Shown here: piece by piece, positions 35,298 to 49,500 of the stretch | Layout: each line of letters starts with the position of its first letter | Position numbering within the stretch: the stretch's first letter is position 1 | NCBI RefSeq assembly: GCF_032854445.1 | Contig: NC_088295.1 | Location: 75,914,028 to 75,978,027, forward strand | Origin: Liolophura sinensis | Lineage: Eukaryota > Mollusca > Polyplacophora > Chitonida > Chitonidae | Reading direction: 5' to 3' | Length of the DNA stretch: 64,000 bases | Position numbers and translations under genes: made by a program | Notes under the pieces: generated by a model | Seen by the model: only the letters and a program-made list of their open reading frames with translations | Databases searched by the model: none | What the model was told of the DNA's origin: nothing

Positions 35298-38200
35298 ATG
35301 TAGATAAGATTGCAGAAAGTCTCGTATATAGAAATGGCCGTGACACAAACGAAAGATCAACATGCATACTATAAAAGCGTGTAAGCTGGGACAAGATCGA
35401 TGCATGGACCCATGCAGGTTTACTGTAGGGGATAAATATACCTTATTTTATACTGTTCATAAAAAAGTTACATGAGCTTCCATGTGCCGATGATTTATGA
35501 AATCTTTAATTGATGTTGACCAGCCTATGCGCGACATGTTTAAGCATATATGCATTTACATGTGAATATACATGTAGCTGACAATTCAGAAAGTAAATCT
35601 CACTTAAATGGCACTGAACTAGGCTGAAGATTCTTGATTCTTTGTTTCTGCTGTAAAAATGTATGCAGCTGAATGTGCTGGCAATTTCGATGGCCAGTGA
35701 GCTCAATTGTATATCTATATAGTGATATAATATTTAGGATATTAGAATCGGTCATCAGCAGGAGTGAAGTTTGACCATTTCGTTTTATTTCACATACATA
35801 CTGTACTGGTTCTCCATTTTCTTATCTTTCCTCTCACTTCAAGATAAAAACCGAATTCAAATCGTAGATACCTTAAATTTGCCAAAAAATGCAACTTGTG
35901 AACCAAAGCAATGGGCTGTATTATTAGCCCCCCTCCCCCCCCCCCCCCCCCCCCCCGATTAGGAGAATTACCTCACTGGGGGGAATCACCTAATTGTGAA
36001 TAGCTACATATCTCTAGTGAACGTTTATTGCCCTCTGTTACCACTGGTCTGTGAACAGAACTCTGTCCATGCAGCAACAGTCTCGATCACGTGGGTCACC
36101 ATGCAGGGTGCCATCAGGGAAGGGTTTTAGGTAAACATTTTAGAAGGATTCAGATTATGGCAGTTTCTAAAATTAAAGGACATAAAACGCGCCTTTTTGA
36201 TGCAGGTGAAATCTTATTGACTCCCACCCCCACCCCTACACCACCTCGCACACACACTTCCCTTTAATTATAACCTTCCCATTTTGCTGGGTTATCCATG
36301 CGACGATAATCCTATGGTAGCCTAAACCGGACAAGGAAAGCTGGTTTACATATCATAAGCTGTAACTCAATAAATGTGCAACAGACCAACCCACCCCTCT
36401 ATAGGCCTACTTTACCGCTTCACGTAAATATCGAGCCGACATGGTTTAGTGCAAACTTGAGGCTTCGTATGCTCTCATCTCTAGCGATAACACCAATGGC
36501 AGTTTGGCACTATTTACCGGGCTCCTAAAAGTTTATTGACTACACTGAGTTTCTAATAATCCTTCACAGAAGTACCAACAAACAACCTGTGATAATGTAT
36601 TAACGGTTGCCATTCTTTCAACAATGCCTGTACGACTTCCACACCGATATCCCAATGGACTTTTCCAAACAGAAATAGGCTCCCCCGCTCCCCAACACAC
36701 AAGAACATTGACTTACCCCGTCTCAGCTGAAAGTCAGCCCAAGAAGAAGTAAATCTACGCATGCCATTGTTCATTCCAGATGGCTTAAAGCACATTGCAG
36801 TTGCTGATAACCCACGTCAGGTCATGTATCCTACTGAACTAAGTCTTTGTTAGTTATTTGTTTTGGAAAAGATAAAAAAAAATAACAATGTTGTATACTG
36901 CATATTACATTGCATGTGCATTATTGGATCGTCTGTCGATGATCTATTCTACTTATATTTGCGCTTAACATTTAAATGTACACGTGAACAATTTTCACTA
37001 AATTATGGTCATTCTTAAAAACTCCGATTTTATCGTATGACCGAGACTAGATATAATCAGCTGAGCATCTGAGACCTAGAGGTGGGTGTCCTAAGTAAGG
37101 TCTAATCTGCTCCTGTACTTGGGCCTACCTAGCGGTATGAATTCCTTAATCGCACGTGTAGTTTTTTTTTTGTTTTTTTGTACCGGTAGTACAATTTCAG
37201 TCAGTGGCAGTTGGTGCTTCCTTCAGCTAATAATGGGCTCAATAACTCTTAAAGGCTTATGTTGTAAATAAACGCCAACGTGGCCGAGAACCATGTTAAT
37301 CTACATAATGTTGACCTACACCCACCCGCGCGGACATTTACACTTCAAATACATCGGCGCCTGTGTATTAACGCTTGACCCGAACAGTTTATATACAGCT
37401 TGGATTGTGAATATATGCATATATCGGCTTCCATGTAGCTGTACAACGCTAAGTCACCGATAATGGCACAGTTCGATCTTATCCCAGCTGTCACTGTGGT
37501 CATATGTTCGCGACCTTACAGTCAACCCACGTGTAAGGGCCCACAAGTAATGTCACAGCGTCTCGGGAAGAAATACAATGTAGCTGTTCCATCTTACTCC
37601 CTTGTCTACAAGTGACGATTAAAATGGACCATACAGTGAGAACCTGGGACTATTAGGCATATATAAACAATACAATAGACCCAAGGAAAACGAACACAAA
37701 ACTGATTGGCGTCTACATGGCCCTAGTTTTTCAGTATGACCAATAGAGTATATTCACATATCCTGACATCAGAATTTTATGCAGGCTGAACCTAATAAAT
37801 ATGGGAAAATTGATTGTTTTCTGTTGTCCCATTGACTGATTTATTCCTGCTGCAGTGGAAGGGGAAAGGAAAATAGAACAGCTAGCCTTGTAGACGAGTG
37901 AAACTGATCTGGCATCGAGTTCAAACAGCCAGTTAGCGGGGTGCTGCATGTCACTGTATACATGGCCATGCTGATATGGGTGGCCCACAATGCTCATTTC
38001 CACCCTACAACCTTTCTACATCCCACCGGTGTCCTAATTTCCCATTCTGTAAGACTTGTCGGAAGTTGGAGGTCACGTAACCTCCTTTTCGAGTCTAAAA
38101 CAAAATGGCCGCCTAGTGTGAAAAGCATTAGGGCAAAGGTCACTTTTTATCCACTTCACTAGCAAAGGGTAAAGTCTAGCTGTATAAAATAACATCACGA

Positions 38201-38969
38201 AAGCTCTGCAGGAATCCTCAGACTATCTGGAAAGCTGAAAATTATACAAATCCTACCGATACCAGATCGATGACACCGATTCAAAACTTGGCGTTTTTTC
38301 TATGCAATAACATTGGGAGGACCGTTTTCAGATCACGTGGTGCCTAGCTTCCGAGCTCTCTTACAAAATGATAAACTGTTCTTCTCAGTCAGGGCTGAAA
38401 TTCGCAGTTTGTCTTTTGCCAGGGCAACAACAACAGCCGAAAATCAAAGAGAAACACAAAGACCCCCCCCCTTCCCCAAATAAATACTGATAATAATAAT
38501 AATCAAAAAATATTTTACCATCAACAATTTCTTTGATTCTCTTTTAATACACATTAACAACTGCACGTCAACATGAGACAATAAGTAATGCAGCCTTTCG
38601 AAAGCAGAAGCTCAAAGGAATAAAGTTACGGACATCATGTACATCATCGAGCAAATATTATACCTCTGCAATATTAATTGTTTTGACTTAATAAACACTT
38701 AAATGAAACGAAACACTTAAGGTCATGTACATGTATTAATAATATGGACACATCTCAGTACACAAACGTTTCATACATAGCAGATCAATTAACACTAAAT
38801 CAAGTACAGGTGATGGCATATCAATATTGCCCTTCATCTGATACACTACAGAGCAGAGCAATCAAAACAACAGTACATTAACAATGTCTCTATGTCATAT
38901 TTGTAACAGTCAGACCATTCAGGTTTCCATAAACTAATTTATGGCAAGTGTTGGCTGAAGTGCTTACTA
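35298..38969. other. Intergenic, no gene supported
   Basis: Contains a long C run (about 35928-35956). The 80-codon frame at 36553-36795 and the 90-codon frame at 37731-38003 are unrecognised. Around 38075-38345 CpG-containing promoter-like words occur (AAAATGGCCGCC, ATCACGTGG), but no downstream coding exon was found. Confidence 0.4.
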
Positions 38970-39066
38970 TATATATTTATTTGATTGGTGTTTTAACGCC
39001 CTACTCAAGAATATTTCGTTTATATGATGGAGGCCATCATTATGGTGGGAGGAAATCGGGCACCTG
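38970..39066 (-). mobile_element. SINE fragment (minus strand)
   Basis: A TATTTATTTGATTGGTGTTT tail, TACTCAAGAATATTTCG, GATGGAGGCCATCATTATGG and TGGGAGGAAATCGGGC match the 3' body of the family. Confidence 0.75.
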
Positions 39067-40351
39067 GTGTGCTCATTGTAGCCAATTGAGTTACCTTTTT
39101 CTCACATGGTTAGACAATTAATTAACAACATACCCACGCCTTCACTTTTCCAAAAGTCTGGTAAACAAATGTAACATTCTACTTTCAGAACTAATATCTG
39201 TCCCAAAAATTAGAAGAAATAGGGTAAAGTGAGGAGCCTCTCTACAACATCTGCACAATGCAGTAAATCACAGATTAAGTGTACTGGATATAATCTTGGC
39301 TTTGACAAGCCAAGATTTTGAGCAGACAACTTTTTTTTGTTTTATCCTAAAGCACACTTCAGAAGACTGATAGGGCAAATTTTCGTCCATTCCTCCCCCC
39401 CACCCCACTAAAATTGGCACTTTCTGGTCAACACAGATTAGGCCGTGGTACAGATCCTGTTAGGTTTATTTTAGACTTTCCATGTTTGTGCCTGTACACA
39501 TTTTGTAACAATGAAGGATTATGGCTTAACACCACATGTTGTAAGACCACAATCAGTACGTCTTCTCATTCTTTTTGGCACCATATGTTACAGATGTATA
39601 ATGCCAGTTGGTTCCAGTTATCATCGTATAAATGCAGTCCTAATTCTCTAAATTTTTTTCTAATTTTAATTCAGAAAAACACTTGTGTGGATACATATTT
39701 AATCACATATTCATTAAAGTTTAGTAACAGATCCACATACGGGGCAAAATTGATATTAAAAAAGCAACTGTATATTTGCTTTAAAAATAAAAATTCTAAT
39801 AATACAATACATAAAATAAATTTAGTATAAAATATGGGCAACAGATTTGACTAAATCAATAAATCACATGGATTTCCATTTGCACTATGATTAAATCATA
39901 CCATACCAAATCACTTAAAATATATAAGATAAATTACTTCACAATACTCACATAATGTAGAGAATGTATAAAATATATTAAACTAATAATATGCGTCAAT
40001 TTATAAAATATACGATACTGTTATTGTGATACATTAAAATAATTAATAGCCTTCTGAAAGGGACACTTTTATTTACATACTCATTACACTACAATGAATG
40101 TCTAGAACCTTGCATCTGATATAGCTAATATTGTAAAATACCATTTCATAACATCCTCTTCCAAGCACTGACAAAACATTTTCTAATACAGCAAATTACT
40201 GTGGCAAAGTACTTTTGTGTACTTGAAGTGTTCATATCCAATTATATCTTTCTCACATCAAATAACATAAAAGCAGATAAGATTCTCAATTCATATTCAA
40301 TTCACGTAAAAATCACTTTTGATAAAGCATCTGCTAATCACCAGGCAGTTG
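39067..40351. other. AGMO 3' flank / probable 3' UTR
   Basis: Directly downstream of the AGMO stop. Very AT-rich with no coding similarity; the 138-codon plus-strand frame at 39414-39830 is low in complexity and unrecognised. Several minus-strand AATAAA words exist, so the polyadenylation site cannot be fixed. Confidence 0.4.
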
Positions 40352-40559
40352 TTACATCTGTTTATTTTTTTCAAGCCTGCCACTGTAGAATGTCACCTGA
40401 CGGACAATCCAGATGACAACAGAGGTGATGTACCAGTACTGTACAAAACGCATGGCAAGAGGGCGTGATTTGAGGTCCTGGTATCCTAGGACACCCAGGA
40501 TAAGGTCAGCAGTGAGGAACAACACACAGCGGAAGAGCTCCAGCAAAGGGGAGTAATCA
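40352..40559 (-). CDS. AGMO: AGMO coding exon 11 (residues 380-448 and stop)
   Basis: Follows a TTCTCTTTCAG acceptor. Encodes [20 protein letters not shown], a second hydrophobic segment [17 protein letters not shown], and a lysine-containing tail before TAA. The first ATG-initiated frame (from 40615) reads through the intron and is not the true start. Confidence 0.92.
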
Positions 40560-43500
40560 CTGAAAGAGAAAATCACGTCAATGAGGGCAAGCTCAAATTT
40601 CACATCACATTTCATGTTTGTATTGCAAAGTGATGGGAAGAAATGGAAATAATGCTGAATTGTGAGTCTTGCTAAAATGTATGTGTAGATGGTGCCGCTG
40701 GATAAAATTGTGTGTATAATACAACTGTCCAGACTTTATATATATAAAAAAAAAAACAAGTCATTTTCCTAACCACATGAAATATAGAACCTCTATTTTA
40801 GCAGAATAACTTACACTGAACCAGATTACTAATAATGCGTCAAAGCTGTGCATTGTTTTATTCCATGGTTAAAATGAAAGTAGTTCAGCCACCTCTTTCG
40901 TTTTCCTTTTAGAGAGACCAGAGAGATGCGAAGGTTTTCAGGAAAATATTTAAAGACTAACCTATTGTCAAACAGTCGTCCGAAAGATGTTAAAGACAGC
41001 AAAACAAAGACTTCAGAAAGAAGCACAAATGTGACAGGCAAGACCTGTGTACAAAAACAGAAGAACCCATCAAAAGATTCACATTAATGGAAGTTGTAAA
41101 TTCCTAATAAAACAAGCTAATTAAACTGCCTACAGCAGAATACCCTACGCCAATCATGGCTCCACCATCCTCGATCTGATCAGGATCTGCCTATCATGGC
41201 TCCACCGTCCTCGTATGGTAAACCTACCATGGTCGGATCATGTTCCAATGTACATGTATGATGGGCATACGATCAGATCAGGATCCGCCTATCATGGCTC
41301 CGCTGTCCTTGTATGGTAAGCCCACGGTGGTCGGATCATGTTCCAATGTACATGTATGATGGGCATACGATCAGATCAGGATCCATCTATCATGGCTCCA
41401 CCGTCCTCGTATGGTAAACCCACCATGGTCAGATCATGTTCCAATGTACATGTATGATGGGCATACGATCAGATCAGGATCCGCCTATCATGGCTCCACC
41501 GTCCTCGTATGGTAAGCCCACCAAGGTCAGATCATGTTCCAATGTACATGTATGATGGGCATACGATCAGATCAGGATCCGCCTATCACGGCTCCGCTGT
41601 CCTCGTATGGTAAGCCCACCAAGGTCGGATCGTGTTCCAATGTACATGTATGATGGGCATACGATCAGATCAGGATCTGCCTATCATGGCTCCACCGTCC
41701 TCTTATGGTAAGCCCACCAAGGTCGGATCATGTTCCAATGTACATGTATGATGGGCATACGATCAGATCAGGATCCGCCTATCATGGCTCCACCGTCCTC
41801 TTATGGTAAGCCCACCAAGGTTGGATCATGTTCCAATGTACATGTATGATGGGCATACGATCAGATCAGGATCCGCCCATCATGGCTCCACCATGTTACC
41901 ATATGATTCAAACATGATTTTACAACATTCAGCGCCCCATGATTTTACAAAGTCAACACAATCTGCAGATCATTTACTGCAGCTAATGAGATTGCAGAAT
42001 CATTCGCCTTTGTACCCACTTTGTACAAACGTGTAAGTATCTCTTCTGTATTATATATGTAGGCTACAAACACCGGTGCTATATACGCTCAAATTTTGCA
42101 CGAAATTGTTGCGCAGGAAAAAATACTTCTCATTAATACATGAACAGAAGACATAATGGATTTGTCGTAAATAAGTCTGTAACAAACACAGCATGAAATC
42201 TGGCAAATTTTGATCAATATGGCAGGATGATATACCCATGACGGTACCGCCAGGATGACAGAATGATATACCCATGATGTTACCATCAAATCATGGCACT
42301 GCCATGATGAAAGGAAGATATACCCATGATCGGTGCCAGGACGGCAGGATGATATACGCATGATGGCACTGTCCGGATGGCAGGATGATATACCCCTGAT
42401 GGTACCGCCAGGATGGCAGGATGATATACCAATGATTGTACCATCAGGATGGCAGGATGATATACCCATGATTGCACCATCAGGATGGCAGGATGATATA
42501 CCAATGATTGTACCATCAGGATGGCAGGATGATATACCCATGATGGTACTGCCAGGATGGCAGGATGATATACCCATGATGGTACCGTCAGGATGGCAGG
42601 ATGATATACGCATGATGGCACTGTCCGGATGGCAGGATGATATACCCCTGATGGTACTGCCAGGATGGCAGGATGATATACCAATGATTGTACCATCAGG
42701 ATGGCAGGATGATATACCCATGATGGCACCGCCAGGATGGCAGGATGATATACCAATGATTGTACCATCAGGATGGCAGGATGATATACCCATGATGGTA
42801 CCGCCAGGATGGCAGGATGATATACCCATGATGGTACCACCAGGATGGCAGGATGATATACCCATGATGGTACCACCAGGATGGCAGGATGATATACCCC
42901 TGATGGTACTGCCAGGATGGCAGGATGATATACCAATGATTGTACCATCAGGATGGCAGGATGATATACCCATGATGGCACCGCCAGGATGGCAGGATGA
43001 TATACCAATGATTGTACCATCAGGATGGCAGGATGATATACCCATGATGGTACCGCCAGGATGGCAGGATGATATACCCATGATGGTACCACCAGGATGG
43101 CAGGATGATATACCCATGATGGTACCACCAGGATGGCAGGATGATATACCAATGACTGTACCATCAGGATGGCAGGATGATATACCCATGATGGTACCGC
43201 CAGGATGGCAGGATGATATACCCATGATTGCACCATCAGGATGGCAGGATGATATACCAATGATTGTACCATCAGGATGGCAGGATGATATACCCATGAT
43301 TGTACCATCAGGATGGCAGGATGATATACCCATGATGGTACCGCCAGGATGGCAGAATGATATACGCATGATGTTACCACCAGGATGGCAGGATGATATA
43401 CGCATGATGGCACTGTCAGGATGGCAGAATGATATACCAATGATTGTACCATCAGGATGGCAGGATGATATACCCATGATGGTACCACCAGGATGGCAGG

Positions 43501-46500
43501 ATGATATACCCATGATGGTACCGTCAGGATGGCAGTAGACAGTGGATCAGGGTCAGCATACGATGGCCTTACATTCCACGCAAAGATTCGGCCTCGATGA
43601 GCATAGGGTATTCGACTAGGATCCGGCCGTATTGTACTTTCCGATAGTTTATTTTATGTATTTCATATAATTTAAAATAAAGCTTTCTATCATTCCCAAT
43701 TACATTTTCGTTTTGGTCAGAGAACAAAAACATAAGCATGGCTGATATTACCTTTTGTCTAAGATTACTACAACAGAGGCAGGAATACCTTGGCAGTCAG
43801 AAAGAGACAGTATTTTACGGGAGACAGAACAAGCCAGCCATTAAACAACCTTAAATAGAGCAGAAACAAGTCCAGCAGATATCAACTGCCAATCAAAAAT
43901 AACTGCCAATATAAAAGGCCAAATCTGAAAACGAGACTGACACATGACTTACTCGGTAGCTTGCTGCTATTTGCTGATTCAGCTGAATGATTATAAAGAA
44001 GTGAATACAGATGTATAGACCACACCATGGTGGTACACAACTGCTGTACTTCTCCACAGGATAACACACCTGAAACAAGGGATGTGAGATTTAATGAAAC
44101 CAGCGTTATGAGAATAAATCAAACAAGGAATATGAGAATTATTTCACAATTAATCAAACAAGGGATATGACAAATTAATCAAACAAGGGATATGACAATC
44201 ATTTCATAATTATTCAAACAAGGGGCATATGGTTTCATCAAACAAGGGATAGGAATTAATCAAATAAATGATATGATAATCAATCAGAGATATGAGAATG
44301 AACACAACAAGGGATACGAGAATTAATGAAATAAAGGATATGAGAATTAATGAAATAAGGGATATGAGAATTAATCAAACATCTTATGGTCAAAAGGTCT
44401 ATATTGTAAAATAATTATTTTTATTTCAATCTGTGGATGACCTGTCTCTGTGTATAACATACTGTCCTGTCCTCTTCCTCCTGTTGTTATATACCTTTGG
44501 AATGTCTTCGATGTTTCCCAACCTTGGTTTGCCGCGCTCCCAACCAGGTCCTTTAAATATCACGGACAGCTTATTAGCCAGCCCCTTTTCTTCCTTAAAG
44601 CGACCCCACATATAATGAAGGTGGCAGAACTGAAAGAGGAATACAGGAGATCTGACATATACCAGATGTGGCAGAAATGAAAGATGAATACAGGAGATCT
44701 GACACATACTACAGGCCGCAGAACTGAAAGATGAATACAGGTCTGACATTTACTGGACATGATAGAACAGAAAGAGGAATACAGGAGATCTGACATATAC
44801 CAGATGTGGTAGAACAGACAGATGAATACAGGAGATCTAATTTATATCTGGAAGTGACAGATTTGAATGTTGATGAATATTATAACATAAGCTGAATGTT
44901 CAAAATCACCTGTGAACTGAAAGATGGATGAAAAAATGAATTGCACTTTCTTTGCGCATTTGTATTTAACTACTTTTGTTTCAAGTAATATTGCTTGTGT
45001 GATCAGGAGTCCATGAAAAATATATGTGCAGACTTGTGGGTTGCTCTGGACACTTACCTGTACAATTGTTACACCTACCTGTATTTTGAACGGCTCAAAG
45101 GTACCAACAGGGTGGGTCAAGCCATAAACCACAGTCTCATCTTCAGCCTGGAAGGTCCCTAAACACAGGACCACACAATCCAGATCAGATGATATATGCA
45201 CATTTTATAAATTTACGCTGTCTATATGGCCTGAGCTAGTATGTAAATTTCAAGCGGACACCCAACCAGGTAAGCCAATATTCGTTTGTGTCTTTAAACA
45301 GAGTAAATACTCCGCATAATTAAATTAAAAACAAGAGAGAAGTCGACGAAAGTTCAATATATATTATACCTTTGCTTTCTTACTAACTACATCAATAAAC
45401 ATGTATACAGACTCAGAGGAAACTGTATGTATACAGAGGAAATTGAGAGAGGGGACTATGCCAATTTGTGAGGTATTAGTATGCACTAACTGAGGTTTCA
45501 CATCCATACGCCAAGTCATTTTGGAGATACGGCTCAGACAAGAGCACAAGGATATGAAACAGCTGATGGGGGTGGAAAGACAAATGTATACAAGCAAGTT
45601 CAGGTCAACAGAGTATATGTCAGAACAAATATGTTTGTCACTGGTTTGGCAGGGATACATTCATGTATTAAATATTAAACTTAAAAGTACATGCATAAAT
45701 AAAACAATGATTTATTCATTAAACATATATTAATTCTGATCCTAGTATTAGCGTTACCATGGCAACTGTGCAGATGGACAAATGTGTGACATGACACATT
45801 GTCATGTCTGTATATACACTGAACAAAAAAAAAAGACACTTCACATGTGTTACTTTTATGTTCCAAACATATTTCATATAGAACAAGTGTGCTGCTAGTG
45901 GATAAATCTGGTTCATGGACGTAATGGGCGTACAGTAAAACAGGATTAGGCCTCAAGGTTGGCTTGGCGCACCCTCCACAGTCAACAGTAGCATGATGGA
46001 GTCACTTTTTGATTTCAACTAGCCATCTGTATCTGTACTGTTCGGTATCGTAATACTCTAAATGCCTTTTCATTTCCGTTCATAAACTTTTGTGCATTTG
46101 GTAAGAAGACAAATTCACAGAAATCAACTTTCGCCGATCTTAACAGAATTTTTGAACAACTGGTCAAACTTCAATAAAAGGACGTAAAGTAATAAAACAA
46201 CTCAAGCATTCAAGTAACAGTGTTATCATTTAAACTTCTTTGTACCTGTAAGATGTCACAAAAATTCTATACAATACATTAGGTTGATCAGACAAAGGAA
46301 GTTAATCCTCCTATGCTTTTAATCTTAGTGTAACAGACTGTTGATATTCCTATGTATGTGACAGGGTAATATTATTCTCTATGTATTACAACTAGAGAAA
46401 AAACTAGTAGATTTCAGGACACACAGATGGAATGATTATGATTAACAGCAACTTCAGCACTCTTACAGGGGTACTGTGGTCGGAAAAAACTCACTACACG

Positions 46501-49500
46501 TTATACAACCCTCCCACTGTTTGACGTATAGAGAAAAGAGGCGTACTCTAATTCTATAACCTTTTCAACCGCCTCTGCCGCCAATGCTATGAATGTCATG
46601 TTCTGAAAAAATTATGGAGTGTAGAGAAATAATTAACACAACTTTATGAAGTTTGCTTCCTTAGTGACACATAGAAATCATTTTAGTGTCATTTTCATAA
46701 CAATTGTATGCACAAACTCCACTGAAAAAAAAATCCTTTAGAGGTCGAAAAGGTGAAAAATTTACAGTAACACAGAAATATGTGGTCATGGCTTGTAAAT
46801 GGTATAAGACCAAAGGCATTAAACGAGAAACATAAAATTGCTTTGTGTTCTTCTTTAAAGACTGGCAGCAGTACCGCGATATGGAGCTGAACACCGTATG
46901 CTGTTGGACTGGACTGCGCCCACACTCTCCACACCACGTGGTTCGTACATTCAGTTACCGCGCACGTCATCACAGCCTTGTTCATCAACCTCGGAAGGCT
47001 GAGGCTTCAAATTGAATCAATCATTTCTGCATGTGCTACGCTCTACTATCGTTATTTAATATGTCCTTCACTGTGCCCATTACAGTTGAAAACAACCCTG
47101 GTTAATTCAGGCAGATCCTACATACAACAGTGACAAAATACTTCACACTTTGATAAGCCATGATGTCACCTTGTCCTCACTCACCAAACAAACGATCCCA
47201 AACTATCAGTGTGCCGGCATAGTTCTTGTCAATGCAGTAGGGGTTTCTCCCATGGTGGACCCTATGGTGACTTGGGGTGTTCAATATATATTCTAATGGA
47301 CCCAAAGATTTCACATACTGGAGAAAAAAAGAAGATCTGAAGGTGATTAATAAGTTATCACTGGCAGTTTCACGTATATGGTTTCTTCATGTTCAACACC
47401 ATACAATCAAGTGAAAACCACAAGTATAGGCCTGTATCAGGGTAATGTAACAGAGAGCAAAAGCAATGATGCAGACCAAGTAGCAGATGTTCGGGGACAT
47501 CATCTAGTTACACATATTGTATAGATGGAGAAACACTGATTTAGGCACATCCCAATTACACATAGAAATACAGGATGCAGTGTGACAGGGGAGGTAACTA
47601 CGGTCTATGGCTAAGAATAGTTGCCTCCCTCTTCTTGGGAATTCTTCGCACTGTTAAATATATCTTAAAATTTTCTCCACAAACCCTTCTGAAGTCATAG
47701 CAACTTGTGCCAATGATCAGGTTCACAGGTAAAAGTTGCCTCAGTTTTAGTAGCAGTTTTATGTCTTGACGGAAGTGTACTTTCATGGATACATTTTCTG
47801 GATTGCTGATGTCTTTGGGGTATATAATACTGACTGTTTCTCAACACATCTTGATGGTTACTGATGGTAATGCTAAGGCAGGTTAGAAAATGGGTGGGGT
47901 CAGTTTGGAAAAATTCCACGCTTCAGTACTGAGTATGTCCGCCGTTTGCCTGCTGCAGTTCTACACATCGTCAATGCACTCAGCAATGTTACCTGGAACT
48001 GTAAGTCATCTATGAACACGTCGGTTGAAAACAGGAAAGGTGACTATCATGGCCAGTCGAGCACTTGAACGTTTTCGGCCTGTAGAAATGCTCTGCATAC
48101 AGCAACAACATGGGGACGGGCACTGTCGTGCTGAAATGTTACTCTAAGGCAATGGACTAACGAGACAACCACTGGGTGCACCCAGCCACAGTAAACCCAC
48201 ACCCGGCCTTCCAGTTATTTGGACAGGGTGGCCCACCCAGCCACAGTAAACCCACACCCGGCCTTCCAGTTATTTGGACAGGGTGGCCCACCCAGCCACA
48301 GTAAACCCACACCCGGCCTTCCAGTTATTTGGACAGGGTGGCCCACCCAGCCACAGTAAACCCACACCCTGCCTTCCAGTTATTTGGATAGGATGCCCCA
48401 ATCAGCCACAGTAAACCCATCCCAGGCCTTCCAGTTATTTGGACAGGGTGGCCCACCAAGCCACAGTAAACCCACACCCGGCCTTCCAGTTATTTGGACA
48501 GCACGCCCCAATCAGCCACAGTAAACCCACACCCGGCCTTCCAGTTATTTGGATAGACGCCCCAATCAGCCACAGGAAACCCATCCCAGGCCTTCCAGTT
48601 ATTTGGACAGGGTCGCCCACCCAGCTACAGTAAACCCACACCCGGCCTTCCAGTTATTTGGATAGGACGCCCCAATCAGCCACAGTAAACCCATCCCAGG
48701 CCTTCCATTTATTTGGACAGGATGGCCCACCAAGCCACAGTAAACCCACACCCGGCCTTCCAGTTATTTGGATAGGACGCCCCAATCAGCCACAGGAAAC
48801 CCATCCCATGCCTTCCATTTATTTGGACAGGGTGGCCCACCAAGCCACAGTAAACCCACACCAGGCCTTCCAGTTATTTGGATAGGACGCCCCAATCAGC
48901 CACAGTAAACCCATCCCAGGCCTTCCAGTTATTTGGACAGGGTGGCCCGCCCAGCCGGAGTAAACCCACTCCCAGGCCTTCCAGTTATTTGGACAGGGTG
49001 GCCCACCCAGCCAGAGTAAACCCACTCCCAGGCCTTCCAGTTACTTTGGAAAGGACGCCCCACGTAGTCTCAGTACACTGAATCAGGCCGTCCAGTTAAT
49101 GGGAAAAATACTCGATGGCTGAGCTTCACATAAAGTAGTACCCAAAGTGACAAATGACAATCTTAATGTTGAACTAGAACCAAAGACTTCTATATTCTTC
49201 AGAAGAGAATAACAGCTATTATAAGATGGATTTGAATTATAACTCTCCTATAAACAAACCCTGCAGTAAATTTTCCAGAAAATCACATTACCTCAGTGTG
49301 TATCCAGAACTGGAATAATATATTAAATTGCTGATGGACCAGGAAGACAGAGGGTGGGATGAACAGAGCCAAGGGCAAATAGAACATCTGAAACCAACAG
49401 AGAGAAGGACTAAATAAATGATCAAGGCAGTTCTCAGGATTTGCACTAGGTCTGATGTACAATAGAAAATAAATGCTTTATACCCACAACATATGCTTAG

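Noticed and set aside
38101-38120. Start codon in strong context (AAAATGGCCGCC)
   Set aside because: The frame closes at the next codon (ATG GCC GCC TAG).
39414-39830. 138-codon plus-strand frame
   Set aside because: AT-rich, low-complexity translation, antisense to the probable AGMO 3' UTR, no recognised domain.
42089-43538. Open frames of 474, 400 and 401 codons on both strands
   Set aside because: All are translations of a 36 bp tandem repeat inside AGMO intron 9; the frame stays open only because the unit is 12 codons long without a stop.
45819-45838. Terminus of the Tc1-like element whose relic is at 47923-48155
   Set aside because: It lies more than 2 kb away in another intron, and no matching opposite end was found; a link cannot be supported.
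48435-49081. Frames of 64-75 codons on both strands
   Set aside because: They lie entirely in the 55 bp array of AGMO intron 5.
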